This document shows positions 23,930 through 32,557 of a stretch of 36,818 nucleotides of DNA, piece after piece. Made by a program: the position numbers and the translations under genes. How positions within the stretch are numbered: the stretch's first letter is position 1; the number at the start of each line of letters is the position of its first letter. The notes below the pieces were generated by a model, which was given only the letters and a program-made list of their open reading frames with translations, was not told the origin of the DNA and searched no databases. Source of the DNA: Caballeronia zhejiangensis (GTDB lineage: Bacteria; Pseudomonadota; Gammaproteobacteria; Burkholderiales; Burkholderiaceae); contig NZ_JFHD01000050.1 of assembly GCF_000698575.1 (NCBI RefSeq), positions 1 to 36,818 of the forward strand, written 5' to 3'.

Positions 23930-25240
23930 ATGAAATTCCCGCGCTGGATAGACCGAAGAACGATACTGCACGGCAGGCGACTCTGGCTCCACTACGGGGT
24001 GTTCTGGCTCGGAGCGGTAGCGACGGGGCTGCTCGCTGTGCTCTATGCGCGCGTGATCGATTTCGGCTACGACACATTTCTGCGTTATACGCAGCAATTC
24101 TGGTGGCTGCCGCTCGTATTGACGCCAACGATGGCTGCTACGGGGGTCTGGATCACGCGTAAGTGGTTCCAAGGCGCCGAAGGTAGCGGAATTCCTCAGG
24201 TGATCGCCACACTTCACGCAGGGCGTGAGATGGGTCCGCGCCTGCTCAATCTTCGCATCCTCGTCGGCAAGATCGCCGTGTCGTTTCTCTCGATTCTGGG
24301 TGGGCTCACGATCGGACGTGAGGGGCCGACTATTCACGTGGGTGCTTCACTGATGTTCACGCTTCGATGCCTCTATCCGGCGCGCCTGCGACGCATGGGC
24401 GGGGCAAGTCTTGAGCGCAGGCTGGCGCTCGCAGGCGCCGCCGCAGGGCTCTCTGCCGCGTTCAATGCACCCCTTGCCGGGGTTGTTTTTGCCATTGAAG
24501 AGCTCACGCGCAGCTTCGAGCAGCGCACCAGCGGCGTCTTGATTACCGCAATCATTTTTGCCGGCATCGTGTCCCTTGGGCTGCAGGGCAACTATACGTA
24601 TTTCGGCTCGATCGATGTGGGTAGCCACTTTCCGGATCTGCTAGCCGCGGCGGTGGTTCTCATCGGCGTGCTCGCCGGTGTCTTGGGTGGCGTCTTCTGT
24701 TGGCTATTGCTCAATACGCGCCGGTGGATGCCCGAGGCGCTCCTCGCCTGGCGGGCAAGCTACCCTGTGCTCCTCGGGGGGCTTTGCGGCCTGGTCATTG
24801 CGGTCATCGGCGTCGCAACAGCGAACCATACCTTTGGCAGTGGTTATGCGGAAGCACGCGGCATGCTCGAGGGGAGGGTGCAGTTGGGCGTCGAGTATCC
24901 GATCCTCAAAATGGCTTCGATGATCGGTTCCTACCTGCCTGGCGCTCCAGGCGGACTCTTCGCTCCATCGCTTGCTATCGGCGCCGGGATTGGCAATGCA
25001 CTGCATCTGCTTTTCGGACAGATGCAGCTGCCGATGCTAGTGGCTTTGGGCATGGTGGGTTATCTGGCTGCCGTTACACAGAGCCCGATCACTGCATTTA
25101 TCATCGTTATCGAGATGATTAATGGCCACGCACTGGTCATCTCTCTGATGGCAACTGCGTTGATATCTAGCCAGGTCTCGAAGTTTTTTGCTCCGCCGCT
25201 TTATGAAGCGCTCGCTCAAAGGTATGAGTCGGCAGGCTGA
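23930..25240 (+). CDS. ClC-family chloride transporter
   Basis: This is a 436-residue ClC protein. The three anion-selectivity signatures are present: GSGIP at 85-89, GREGP at 129-133 with the gating Glu131, and GGLFAPSLAIG in the second half. FAIEELTRSF carries the EE pair matching the proton-path Glu203 of the Escherichia coli exchanger, which suggests a Cl-/H+ antiporter rather than a channel. A conserved Tyr occurs in PLYEALAQRY near the end. No CBS domain follows, so it is of the short bacterial type. The ATG at 23930 gives a typical N-terminus, though an upstream GTG at 23876 would also be in frame. Such transporters help in extreme acid stress and in anion balance. Confidence 0.9.
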   Translation: MKFPRWIDRRTILHGRRLWLHYGVFWLGAVATGLLAVLYARVIDFGYDTFLRYTQQFWWLPLVLTPTMAATGVWITRKWFQGAEGSGIPQVIATLHAGREMGPRLLNLRILVGKIAVSFLSILGGLTIGREGPTIHVGASLMFTLRCLYPARLRRMGGASLERRLALAGAAAGLSAAFNAPLAGVVFAIEELTRSFEQRTSGVLITAIIFAGIVSLGLQGNYTYFGSIDVGSHFPDLLAAAVVLIGVLAGVLGGVFCWLLLNTRRWMPEALLAWRASYPVLLGGLCGLVIAVIGVATANHTFGSGYAEARGMLEGRVQLGVEYPILKMASMIGSYLPGAPGGLFAPSLAIGAGIGNALHLLFGQMQLPMLVALGMVGYLAAVTQSPITAFIIVIEMINGHALVISLMATALISSQVSKFFAPPLYEALAQRYESAG

Positions 25241-25244
25241 TGGT

Positions 25245-25257
25245 GGCCCGAGGGGCC
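25245..25257. terminator. Short GC hairpin between convergent genes
   Basis: GGCCC-GAG-GGGCC lies just after the ClC stop and before the end of the MarR gene. The stem has only five pairs and no T-run follows. Confidence 0.25.
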
Positions 25258-25296
25258 GTAAAGGATCGCCGGAGACGCCCCGAGCCTTGAGCGGGC

Positions 25297-25725
25297 CTAC
25301 CCCTGTGCCTCGACGCTGCTGGCTAACCAGCCAAACGCGCGGTACTCGGCGAAATGCAAGGAGGCCAGCTCCAGCAGGCAGCGTTCGCCTTTCGGTGTGA
25401 GGTGAACTTCAACTAGCCGCCGGTCGGCTTCACCGGGCTTGCGAAGCACGAGTCCCGCTGCCTCGCATCGATTGACTAGCGCTGCGGTGCCGTTGGGCGC
25501 TGCTTGGAGGCGTTCCGCAATCTCGCCAACAGTCGCCCAGCTCTTTCCCGGAATGCCTTGCACATGCAGAAGCAGTTGATACTGGAGCGGTGTAATGCCG
25601 GCTGCGTGAGTGATCTCCTCGGAGTATCGGAGAAATTTCCGGAGCTGATACCGGAAATTGGACATCGACTCGAGGTCTCGTTTGGTAAGAAGGCCGCCCT
25701 GAGCGCGACTCTTTCGCTGATTCAT
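25297..25725 (-). CDS. MarR-family transcriptional regulator
   Basis: This is a 142-residue winged-helix regulator. The segment HAAGITPLQYQLLLHVQGIPG begins the MarR domain, followed by the recognition helix region TVGEIAERLQAAPNGTAALVNRCEAAGLV and the wing RKPGEADRRLVEVHLTPKG, which has the DxR motif of the family. It probably responds to a small phenolic or oxidant ligand, as is common for MarR proteins. It is divergent from the DUF4396-oxidase operon, with about 320 bases between starts, so it may regulate itself and that operon. A perfect inverted repeat lies ten bases upstream of its start codon. Confidence 0.88.
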   Translation of the reverse strand: MNQRKSRAQGGLLTKRDLESMSNFRYQLRKFLRYSEEITHAAGITPLQYQLLLHVQGIPGKSWATVGEIAERLQAAPNGTAALVNRCEAAGLVLRKPGEADRRLVEVHLTPKGERCLLELASLHFAEYRAFGWLASSVEAQG

Positions 25726-25734
25726 GAGGGTAAG

Positions 25735-25747
25735 TCTCGTTTCGAGA
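25735..25747. promoter_or_regulatory. Inverted repeat TCTCG-TTT-CGAGA, possible MarR operator
   Basis: Five-base arms pair perfectly around TTT, immediately upstream of the marR-like start codon at 25725. The position suits autorepression. The rest of the spacer to 26043 shows no gene. Confidence 0.35.
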
Positions 25748-26043
25748 TGGCGGAAACAATGGCTCCCGGTCGTTCAACTGGCCACATGTTAGCAGAGCCC
25801 GACCTTTATCGAGCATACCGCTTAAGAGCGCAAGTGAAAGCGGCACGATGTGACATGTAGCGAGCCTACCGCCTTGCACGGCCGCCCCCGCCGGCTCCCT
25901 ATGGCTTCCAAGACTACGTACGCGGAACACCGCTTGCTGCGTGTTTGCACCCTGATGCGGACCCGTTGGGTGTGCAGGGCAAGCGAGCGTTGGAGACCTT
26001 AGCGTCACCTTCGTCTGGTCTCATGTGCACGGGAGAACCTTCG

Positions 26044-26703
26044 ATGCCAATATACGGATCGCCCGCCGCGGCGTCGATATGGCTTGCGCTATCCGTGCTA
26101 TCGGCCATTATCGTCGCTTTCGACGTATGGCTAGGCGGACACCGGCAGCCGATGGTCATTATGTCCGTCGTCTGGCCGTTGACGATGCTTTACTGGGGTC
26201 CTGTTGGCCTGATCTTTTATTTTTGGTTTGGGCGGTCAACGCCGGGTGCTGAGAAAGCTGAACCTCCGATGTGGCAGGCCACCTTTCTCGGCGCGACCCA
26301 CTGTGGCGCCGGATGTGCCCTGGGCGACTTCATAGGCGAATGGCTCGCGTTTGGGTTCGCAGTGACTATTGCCGGCTCCGCGTTGGCTGGGAAACTAGCG
26401 TTGGCCTTCGCGCTCGCCTACCTGCTTGGCATCGCTTTCCAGTATTTCTCTATTGCACCGATGCGTAGCTTGGGACTGCGCGACGGCATCGTTGCGGCTG
26501 TCAAGGCAGATACGCTTTCCCTGCTCGCTTACGAAATCGGTATGTTCGGTTGCATGATTGCTTTCTCCGAATGGGCCGCGTCGCTGGAGCCGACGAGCGC
26601 TGCATATTGGGTGCGCATGCAAGTGGCAATGGTCGCAGGTTTCGTCACGACCTATCCGGTCAATTACTGGCTGATCAAGCGTGGCGTGAAGGAGAAGATG
26701 TGA
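26044..26703 (+). CDS. DUF4396 family membrane protein
   Basis: This is a 219-residue protein of the DUF4396 family with about five to six hydrophobic helices. The conserved motif ATHCGAGCALGDFIGEW (H86, C87, C91, D95, E99) lies at the start of a helix and could bind a metal. The C-terminus PVNYWLIKRGVKEKM is typical of the family. Function is not established. The ATG at 26044 follows GGGAG; the longer in-frame form has no membrane-protein character in its extra 33 residues. Its TGA overlaps the GTG of the oxidase subunit II by four bases, so the two are co-translated. Context suggests an assembly or metal-handling role for the oxidase. Confidence 0.85.
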   Translation: MPIYGSPAAASIWLALSVLSAIIVAFDVWLGGHRQPMVIMSVVWPLTMLYWGPVGLIFYFWFGRSTPGAEKAEPPMWQATFLGATHCGAGCALGDFIGEWLAFGFAVTIAGSALAGKLALAFALAYLLGIAFQYFSIAPMRSLGLRDGIVAAVKADTLSLLAYEIGMFGCMIAFSEWAASLEPTSAAYWVRMQVAMVAGFVTTYPVNYWLIKRGVKEKM

Positions 26704-27767
26704 GCAGCGCACCTCGCCTCACTGCTCGGTCCGCCCGTTGTGGATTGGCGCTGACGATTGCGCTAGCTCACGACAAGGCTCGGGCGGGATTTGACGCGAC
26801 GGCCCATGTGGCGACGTCCCTTGCCGGCACACAAACACCCCTCGCTTACTTCCTTCACAGCAAAGGTCCTGCGACCGAGCCGGTCCTTTACCTAGGATGG
26901 ATACTCGCGGCCATCTGCACCGCCGTGTGCGCGATCATTACCGTTATGCTGATCATCGGGATGTTTCGGCGCCGTAAGCCTGAAGATCCAAGGTCGCTGA
27001 GCACCGAAGGAGGCACGAGCTTCGTTTATGTTGGCACGGCAATCTCCACAGTCGCCCTCCTAGGCATTACGGTGTATATGCTCGTCGTGCTCGCACGTGT
27101 CGCCCAACCACCGAACGAACCGGCGATGACTGTCACTGTCACGGCTTACGACTGGTGGTGGAAAGTCGACTACGGCGATGGTCCAAGTCATTTCTCGAGC
27201 GCGAACGAACTGCATATTCCAGTGGGCGTGCCGGTGCTCATCCTGCTGAAAAGCGCGGACGTCATCCACGCCTTCTGGGTGCCCGAGCTATCAGGCAAGA
27301 CGCAAGCCATACCTGGCGTGACCAACCGTCAGTGGATTCAGGCGGACCGCCCCGGCGTATTCCGAGGGCAATGTACCCAGTACTGCGGCCTGCAGCACGC
27401 GCATATGGCCTTCGAAGTGTACGCCCAGCCGCACACGGACTTTGAGCATTGGATAGCAGCGCAGCGAATGCCGGCGCCCGTCCCAGCCAATGCTCAAGCG
27501 GCGAGGGGAGCCACGCTGTTTGAGAAGCGTTGCGCGGGCTGCCATACGGTTCGTGGCACCCGTTCCGCTGGCGTACAAGCGCCCGATCTCACACATGTGC
27601 GGTCCCGCCGATTGATCGCCGCCGGTACGGTCGCTAATTCGCCGGAAAGTTTGATGCAGTGGGTGCAGCACGTGCAGGAAATCAAGCCCGGTGCGCTCAT
27701 GCCGGACATGAAGCTTTCGCCTGCGGAAGCGGGCGATCTTTCGGCCTATCTCGCTACTCTCAGGTAA
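26700..27767 (+). CDS. ctaC: Cytochrome c oxidase subunit II fused to a cytochrome c domain
   Basis: This is a 355-residue protein with a signal-like N-terminus, two membrane helices (about 62-88 and 108-132), a CuA cupredoxin domain and a C-terminal cytochrome c domain. CuA ligands are H190 (DVIHAFWVPELSGK), C225 and C229 (GQCTQYCGLQHAHM), H233 and M236. The CxE carbonyl position is Gln227 rather than Glu. Heme c is attached at C278-C281-H282 (CAGCH), with M334 or M337 as likely sixth ligand. This architecture defines caa3-type oxidases. The GTG at 26700 overlaps the previous stop and is preceded by AAGGAG. It would accept electrons from the triheme cytochrome or from soluble cytochrome c. 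Confidence 0.92.
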   Translation: MSSAPRLTARSARCGLALTIALAHDKARAGFDATAHVATSLAGTQTPLAYFLHSKGPATEPVLYLGWILAAICTAVCAIITVMLIIGMFRRRKPEDPRSLSTEGGTSFVYVGTAISTVALLGITVYMLVVLARVAQPPNEPAMTVTVTAYDWWWKVDYGDGPSHFSSANELHIPVGVPVLILLKSADVIHAFWVPELSGKTQAIPGVTNRQWIQADRPGVFRGQCTQYCGLQHAHMAFEVYAQPHTDFEHWIAAQRMPAPVPANAQAARGATLFEKRCAGCHTVRGTRSAGVQAPDLTHVRSRRLIAAGTVANSPESLMQWVQHVQEIKPGALMPDMKLSPAEAGDLSAYLATLR

Positions 27768-27776
27768 GGAATAACG

Positions 27777-30377
27777 ATGTCCGCGACGAGTGATCGCAGC
27801 GTGGTGCAGTCGGGGCGGGTGGCTTTCCGGCGAGAACCGGAATACGGCAGCGTGCCCGAGGGTTCGGACGCGGAAAAACGTCTGCGTGAAATTTGGGAAG
27901 GCGAGTCTGGCTGGCGCGGATTTTTTACGACGGTGGATCATAAGAAAATCGGCTTGCGGTACATCGTTACAGCTTTTGCCTTTCTTCTTATCGGTGGGGT
28001 CGAGGCCTTGCTGATGCGCCTGCAACTGGCGCGACCGAACGAGACGCTCCTGTCGCCTGAACAGTATGCGCAGCTTTTCACTATGCACGGCGTGACGATG
28101 ATATTTCTTTACGCCCTGCCGGTGCTGAGCGGCTTCGCTAACTTCCTCTGGCCGCTCATGCTCGGTTCACGTGACATGGCGTTCCCGCGCCTGAACGCGC
28201 TGTCCTACTGGTTGTTCTTGTTTGCGGGACTTTTCCTCTATTGCAGCTTTCCGTTCGGCGAGGCTCCGAATGCGGGGTGGTTCAACTACGTGCCGTTCTC
28301 CTCGCTCGAATATAACCGCGGACCCAATATCGATGTGTACTCGCTCGGTATGGTCCTGCTAGGCATATCGACGACGGTAGGCGCGGTGAACTTCGTGGTT
28401 ACACTCTTTCGCATGCGTGCGGTCGGCATGTCAGTTGATCGCCTGCCGATCATCGTGTGGGGAACGCTCACGATCTCGTTTGCCAATCTTTTCGCCGTGC
28501 CGTCCGTGAGTCTTGCATTTCTATTGCTGTGGATGGATCGCAATGTCGGCACGCACTTCTTTGACGTCGCCGCCGACGGCCGACCGCTCCTTTGGCAGCA
28601 CTTGTTCTGGATGTTCGCGCACCCTTGGGTGTACGTCGTCGTGCTCCCAGCGATGGGCATCGTCTCCGATGCATTGCCAACCTTTTGCAGGCGGCCGCTG
28701 GTTGCGTACGCCGCCGTGGCAATGTCAACAGTCGCCACGATGATAATCGGCTTCGAGGTGTGGATTCATCACATGTTTGCGACAGGCATCGCGCCGCTCG
28801 CACTGGCGTTCTTCGGCGCGGCAAGCGTGCTCATTTCGATTCCGAGTGCGGTGGCGGTGTTCGCGTGGATCGCGACGATATGGATGGGCCGCCCAGTTTT
28901 TACGGTCCCATTTCTTTACTTCGCGAGCTTTGTCCTGATGTTCGTGATAGGTGGTGTCTCCGGCGTGATGACTGCCGCCGTGCCGCTCGACTGGCAGCTG
29001 AACGAAACGTACTTCATTGTGGCGCACTTGCACTACGTCTTGCTCGGTATCAATGTCTTCCCCGTGCTCGGTGGCATTACCTACTGGTTCCCCAAATTCA
29101 CCGGGCGCCTCATGAATGAGCGATTCGGGAAGATCGCCTTTTGGATCGTATTCATTGGCTTTAACGTGGGCTTTTTCCCGATGCACATATCGGGTTTGCT
29201 TGGCATGCCCCGACGCGTCTATACCTATCCCGAAGGAATGGGGTGGGACACATCCAATCTCGTCACGACCATTGGCTCATTTTTGCTCGGTATAGGCATT
29301 GTGCTATTTGCCATCAATGCGTTGCTCTCAGCCCGCCGCGGAAGTAAAGCCCCGCCCAACCCGTGGGACGCCTCAGGTCTTGAGTGGTCCGTCTCGTCGC
29401 CGCCGCCGCCCTATAACTTCGCCGTGCTTCCGATCATTGAATCACGCCATCCCATGTGGGAAGATCGAATTCAACCGACGGGCCGGCGTTCGCATCTGAA
29501 GGAAGGGTACCTGCTGCATCACGGCCGGGAGGCGTTGGGCGTCCATCCGTTCAGCGGCAAGCCAGACGTCATCTTGAAGATGCCGGATGACGCATGGTCC
29601 CCTTTCCTCCTTGGCGTCTTCGCCGCATTCATGTTCCTCGCATTGCTGCTGCGTTCACCTTCATTCACGATCATCTCTTTCGCCGCGAGCGGCGCGACGC
29701 TGATCGCGTGGATGTGGCCGCGTCGGTCATTGGCGCAGCGCGAACCGCCCACGCCCAAACAGGTGACTGCGGCGCCGAGTGCGCTAAAGGACGATGCACT
29801 TCCCGTGGGCAGCGCCGGCGAACACTCCGGCGGGTGGTGGGGTGTTCTCGCGCTTGTCGCCACAGAGGCAAGCCTCTTCGGTTATCTGCTCTTTAGTTAC
29901 TTTTACTCGCAATCCCAAACGCAGCTGCCATGGCCCCCCGAGGGCATACCGAAGATCGGCGTTGGCGCGCTGAGTACCGGCGTGCTTGTCTTGAGCAGCG
30001 TGTTCACGTGGTTCTCCGAGCGCACGCTCAAGAAGAACAAGCGATGGTGGGCTTTCGCATGGTTGCTGGTCGCAATCGTACTCGGGACTCTTTTCGTCGG
30101 CGTACAACTGAAGGAATGGCACAACCATCCGTATGGATTGACTGCGCACCTCTACGGTTCGCTGTACTTCACCATCACCGGCTTTCACTTGGCGCACGTT
30201 CTAGTGGGACTGGTAATCCTGATCTTGTTGGCAATATGGATCGCGTTGGGCTATTTCGACGAAGCGCGCAATGCGCCGATGCGCATCGGCGGCCTTTACT
30301 GGCACTTTGTCGACGTGGTGTGGCTGTTCATTTTCACCGCGCTCTACGTGACGCCGATTTGGCTCAGGGGTCAGTGA
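27777..30377 (+). CDS. ctaD: Fused cytochrome c oxidase subunit I+III with altered proton-channel residues
   Basis: This is an 866-residue fusion of subunit I (about 1-530) and subunit III (about 683-866), as in Thermus caa3 oxidase. Metal ligands are complete: H104 and H419 for the low-spin heme, H282, H331 and H332 for CuB, H417 for the high-spin heme. The cross-link Tyr286 is present. D133 and N140 at the D-channel entry are kept. The HPEVY Glu is W284 (HPWVY), the preceding YS of A2-type enzymes is F280-A281, and the K-channel Lys is A360 (IPSAVAVF). The subunit III part keeps WWGVLALVATEASLFGYLLF and YWHFVDVVW. AAGGA precedes the start. It reduces O2 (less likely NO) at the membrane. Confidence 0.93.
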   Translation: MSATSDRSVVQSGRVAFRREPEYGSVPEGSDAEKRLREIWEGESGWRGFFTTVDHKKIGLRYIVTAFAFLLIGGVEALLMRLQLARPNETLLSPEQYAQLFTMHGVTMIFLYALPVLSGFANFLWPLMLGSRDMAFPRLNALSYWLFLFAGLFLYCSFPFGEAPNAGWFNYVPFSSLEYNRGPNIDVYSLGMVLLGISTTVGAVNFVVTLFRMRAVGMSVDRLPIIVWGTLTISFANLFAVPSVSLAFLLLWMDRNVGTHFFDVAADGRPLLWQHLFWMFAHPWVYVVVLPAMGIVSDALPTFCRRPLVAYAAVAMSTVATMIIGFEVWIHHMFATGIAPLALAFFGAASVLISIPSAVAVFAWIATIWMGRPVFTVPFLYFASFVLMFVIGGVSGVMTAAVPLDWQLNETYFIVAHLHYVLLGINVFPVLGGITYWFPKFTGRLMNERFGKIAFWIVFIGFNVGFFPMHISGLLGMPRRVYTYPEGMGWDTSNLVTTIGSFLLGIGIVLFAINALLSARRGSKAPPNPWDASGLEWSVSSPPPPYNFAVLPIIESRHPMWEDRIQPTGRRSHLKEGYLLHHGREALGVHPFSGKPDVILKMPDDAWSPFLLGVFAAFMFLALLLRSPSFTIISFAASGATLIAWMWPRRSLAQREPPTPKQVTAAPSALKDDALPVGSAGEHSGGWWGVLALVATEASLFGYLLFSYFYSQSQTQLPWPPEGIPKIGVGALSTGVLVLSSVFTWFSERTLKKNKRWWAFAWLLVAIVLGTLFVGVQLKEWHNHPYGLTAHLYGSLYFTITGFHLAHVLVGLVILILLAIWIALGYFDEARNAPMRIGGLYWHFVDVVWLFIFTALYVTPIWLRGQ

Positions 30378-30853
30378 TGCATCCGCGCGTCCCCACAGAC
30401 GAAGGACTGACACAGGTGGAGAAACGCCGCCTATGGATTTATGCAGGTGCGGGATTCTTTATCTCACCGGGTGCATGGCTTTTGCAGGTCATCGTTTCTG
30501 AGACCGTTTCCGCGCAGACGTGCGATGCAATGACAACACCGCTCCGGTCGCCGGGTGTCACCCATATGCACACATGGTTGTACGCGACATCGGCCCTGGC
30601 ACTTGCGATTTCGATCGTATGCGCGGCACTGTCCACGTACGGCTTCGCTCTCTTGCACGCGAGGCAAAACAGTATCAGAGCGCAGGGCGATCCTAACGAA
30701 CTGAAGGAGCAACCGCGGCGCGAACAGGAAGAGATTAGTCGAAAACGATTCATCGCTCTATGCAGCGCATTGATCGGTTGTGGATTTGTGGTGGGACTAG
30801 TGTTCACGATCCTCGCGGAAGTGTTCCTCGATTCTTGCAGTCAATGGCACTGA
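30377..30853 (+). CDS. Unknown three-helix membrane protein of the oxidase operon
   Basis: This is a 158-residue protein with three hydrophobic segments: LWIYAGAGFFISPGAWLLQ (about 19-40), one starting near HTWLYATSALALAISIV and one at about 124-150 (FIALCSALIGCGFVVGLVFT). A charged linker at about 96-122 lies between the last two. Cys occurs at 49 and near the end (LDSCSQWH). No named family is recognised. Its ATG overlaps the oxidase TGA by one base and the next gene starts one base after its stop, so it is embedded in the operon. It may be a small accessory subunit like subunit IV of other oxidases, but this is by position only. Confidence 0.75.
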   Translation: MHPRVPTDEGLTQVEKRRLWIYAGAGFFISPGAWLLQVIVSETVSAQTCDAMTTPLRSPGVTHMHTWLYATSALALAISIVCAALSTYGFALLHARQNSIRAQGDPNELKEQPRREQEEISRKRFIALCSALIGCGFVVGLVFTILAEVFLDSCSQWH

Positions 30854-30854
30854 T

Positions 30855-32189
30855 ATGAACGCGCCAAGAAGCTCGAAGCCGACCACCGTCCTGCTGTTGC
30901 TACTTGTGGCACTCGCCGTTGGCGCGTGTAGCGGAAGCGCTGATGATCATTTGCCGACTGCCGTTACCGCGCAGTCGCCCGCGACTAGCGATCCGAAGCT
31001 CGTTGCGCGTGGCGAATATCTTGCAAAGGCGGGCGACTGCAGCGCATGCCACGACGCGGCTGACCATACCCCGCTGGGTGGAGGCCTGCCCGTCAACTCG
31101 CCTTTCGGCCCGATCTATGCGAGTAACATCACGCCTGATCCCACATTCGGCATCGGCCGCTACTCGTTGAAGGAATTTTCCGATGCCCTGCGCTACGGCA
31201 AGCGCCGCGATGGAGAGCGCCTTTATCCAGCAATGCCGTACGCGTCGTTCGCGAAAATGAACGACGCTGACGTGACGGCGCTGTATGCGTACCTGATGCA
31301 TGGCGTGACGCCCGCAGCGAAACGCGCGCCGCGGACGCACTTGCCGTTCCCGTTCAATCAACGCTGGGGTATGCTGTTCTGGACTTTCGCTTTCGGTAAC
31401 CGCGATGAGTTTTCACCTGATCCCAAACAAAGTGCTCAGTGGAATCGCGGCGCGTACTTAGTCCAAGGGCTCGGGCATTGCGGCGCCTGTCACACGCCGC
31501 GTGGCCCAGCGTATAACGAACTCGGATATAGCGAGGCGTCGCCGTTATACCTAACCGGTGGGGTGGTCGACCATTGGTTAGCACCCAACCTCACCGGCGA
31601 TCGGGGAAGCGGATTAGGGCGCTGGTCACGGCAAGACATCGTCAACTTCTTGCGCACGGGCCACGGCGCTGGCACGATCGCGTTCGGCGCGATGGCGCCC
31701 GCCGTGGAGGACAGTACCCAGTATCTTACCGATTTGGACCTTAACGCCATTGGCGAGTATCTCAAATCGCTCCCCCCGCAGCAAGCGTACGGTGCCTACG
31801 ACAACGACGCGCGTGCCAAGCTACAAACTGCGCGCAGCCTTGAGACTGGAGAAAACGAACGGCCTGGCGCAGGTATATACCTGTCGTTCTGCGCCCGTTG
31901 CCATCAGCCCGACGGGCGCGGCGAACCAGGCAAAGTGGCGGCCTTGGCCGGCGCCCCTCTCGTTCTGGCTGAAGATCCGACCTCAATCATGCGCATCGTC
32001 ATTGAAGGCAGTAAAAGCCCTGCCACCGAAACCGGCCCCGAAGCGCAGAAAATGCCTGCCTTCCATCACGAGCTGACGTCGCACGAGATTGCGGAGGTGA
32101 TCAGCTTCATCCGGAGCACATGGGGAAATCATGCGGCGCCGGTCTCCGACCGACAGGTCGAGCGGCTTCGCTCGGAGATTCATAAGTAG
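30855..32189 (+). CDS. Triheme c-type cytochrome lipoprotein (alcohol/gluconate dehydrogenase cytochrome-subunit type)
   Basis: This is a 444-residue exported protein. The signal ends in a lipobox VGAC (Cys25). Three CXXCH heme sites are present: CSACH at 62-66, CGACH at 209-213 and CARCH at 346-350. The arrangement and conserved pieces (ARGEYLAKAGDCSACH, YASNITPDP, YLVQGLGHCGACHTPRG, LAPNLTGD) match the cytochrome c subunit of membrane alcohol, aldehyde or gluconate dehydrogenases. It starts one base after the unknown membrane protein and closes the operon. It likely passes electrons from quinol or a periplasmic dehydrogenase to the CuA/heme c subunit. No dehydrogenase of its own is encoded in this operon. 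Confidence 0.92.
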   Translation: MNAPRSSKPTTVLLLLLVALAVGACSGSADDHLPTAVTAQSPATSDPKLVARGEYLAKAGDCSACHDAADHTPLGGGLPVNSPFGPIYASNITPDPTFGIGRYSLKEFSDALRYGKRRDGERLYPAMPYASFAKMNDADVTALYAYLMHGVTPAAKRAPRTHLPFPFNQRWGMLFWTFAFGNRDEFSPDPKQSAQWNRGAYLVQGLGHCGACHTPRGPAYNELGYSEASPLYLTGGVVDHWLAPNLTGDRGSGLGRWSRQDIVNFLRTGHGAGTIAFGAMAPAVEDSTQYLTDLDLNAIGEYLKSLPPQQAYGAYDNDARAKLQTARSLETGENERPGAGIYLSFCARCHQPDGRGEPGKVAALAGAPLVLAEDPTSIMRIVIEGSKSPATETGPEAQKMPAFHHELTSHEIAEVISFIRSTWGNHAAPVSDRQVERLRSEIHK

Positions 32190-32192
32190 TGG

Positions 32193-32207
32193 CCTCCCGA
32201 CGGGAGG
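32193..32207 (+). terminator. Perfect hairpin just after the oxidase operon
   Basis: CCTCCCG (32193-32199) and CGGGAGG (32201-32207) are perfect inverted repeats around one base, four bases after the TAG of the triheme cytochrome gene. A strong T-run is absent, so termination is probable but not certain. From here to about 32550 no gene was found. Confidence 0.45.
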
Positions 32208-32557
32208 TTCGGCGGCGCAGTCGCTGGGGCTCGCCAAACAGTCGAAACATGAGAGCTCAAGACAACATTTCTGTCGACCTATTCCGTTTCGAGCCGCCCC
32301 GGAACACCGACACTGGTTCCCACTGGAATAGCAGAAAGAGGTAAGGCGACTCCGAGGAACTTGCACCGGTGCGCGATGGCGCTGAAAGAGCGTGGAGCCG
32401 AGGCCGAGGCCCTCCGGACCGTTGCACCGCTGCCGCGCTTGACAAAACTGCTCGCAGGGGTGATCAGGTCCCGCTGGTGTCGTAGCTACGACGGTGCGCC
32501 TCACATCTCCCACTTCTAGCTGCGATGGAGCAAACCCCAATATCACCCGTACAGGTA

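Noticed and set aside
27777..30377. Interpretation of the oxidase as a nitric oxide reductase
   Set aside because: The active-site Tyr286, the CuA subunit and the fused subunit III favour an oxygen reductase; known NO reductases generally lack that Tyr. It cannot be fully excluded without a tree.
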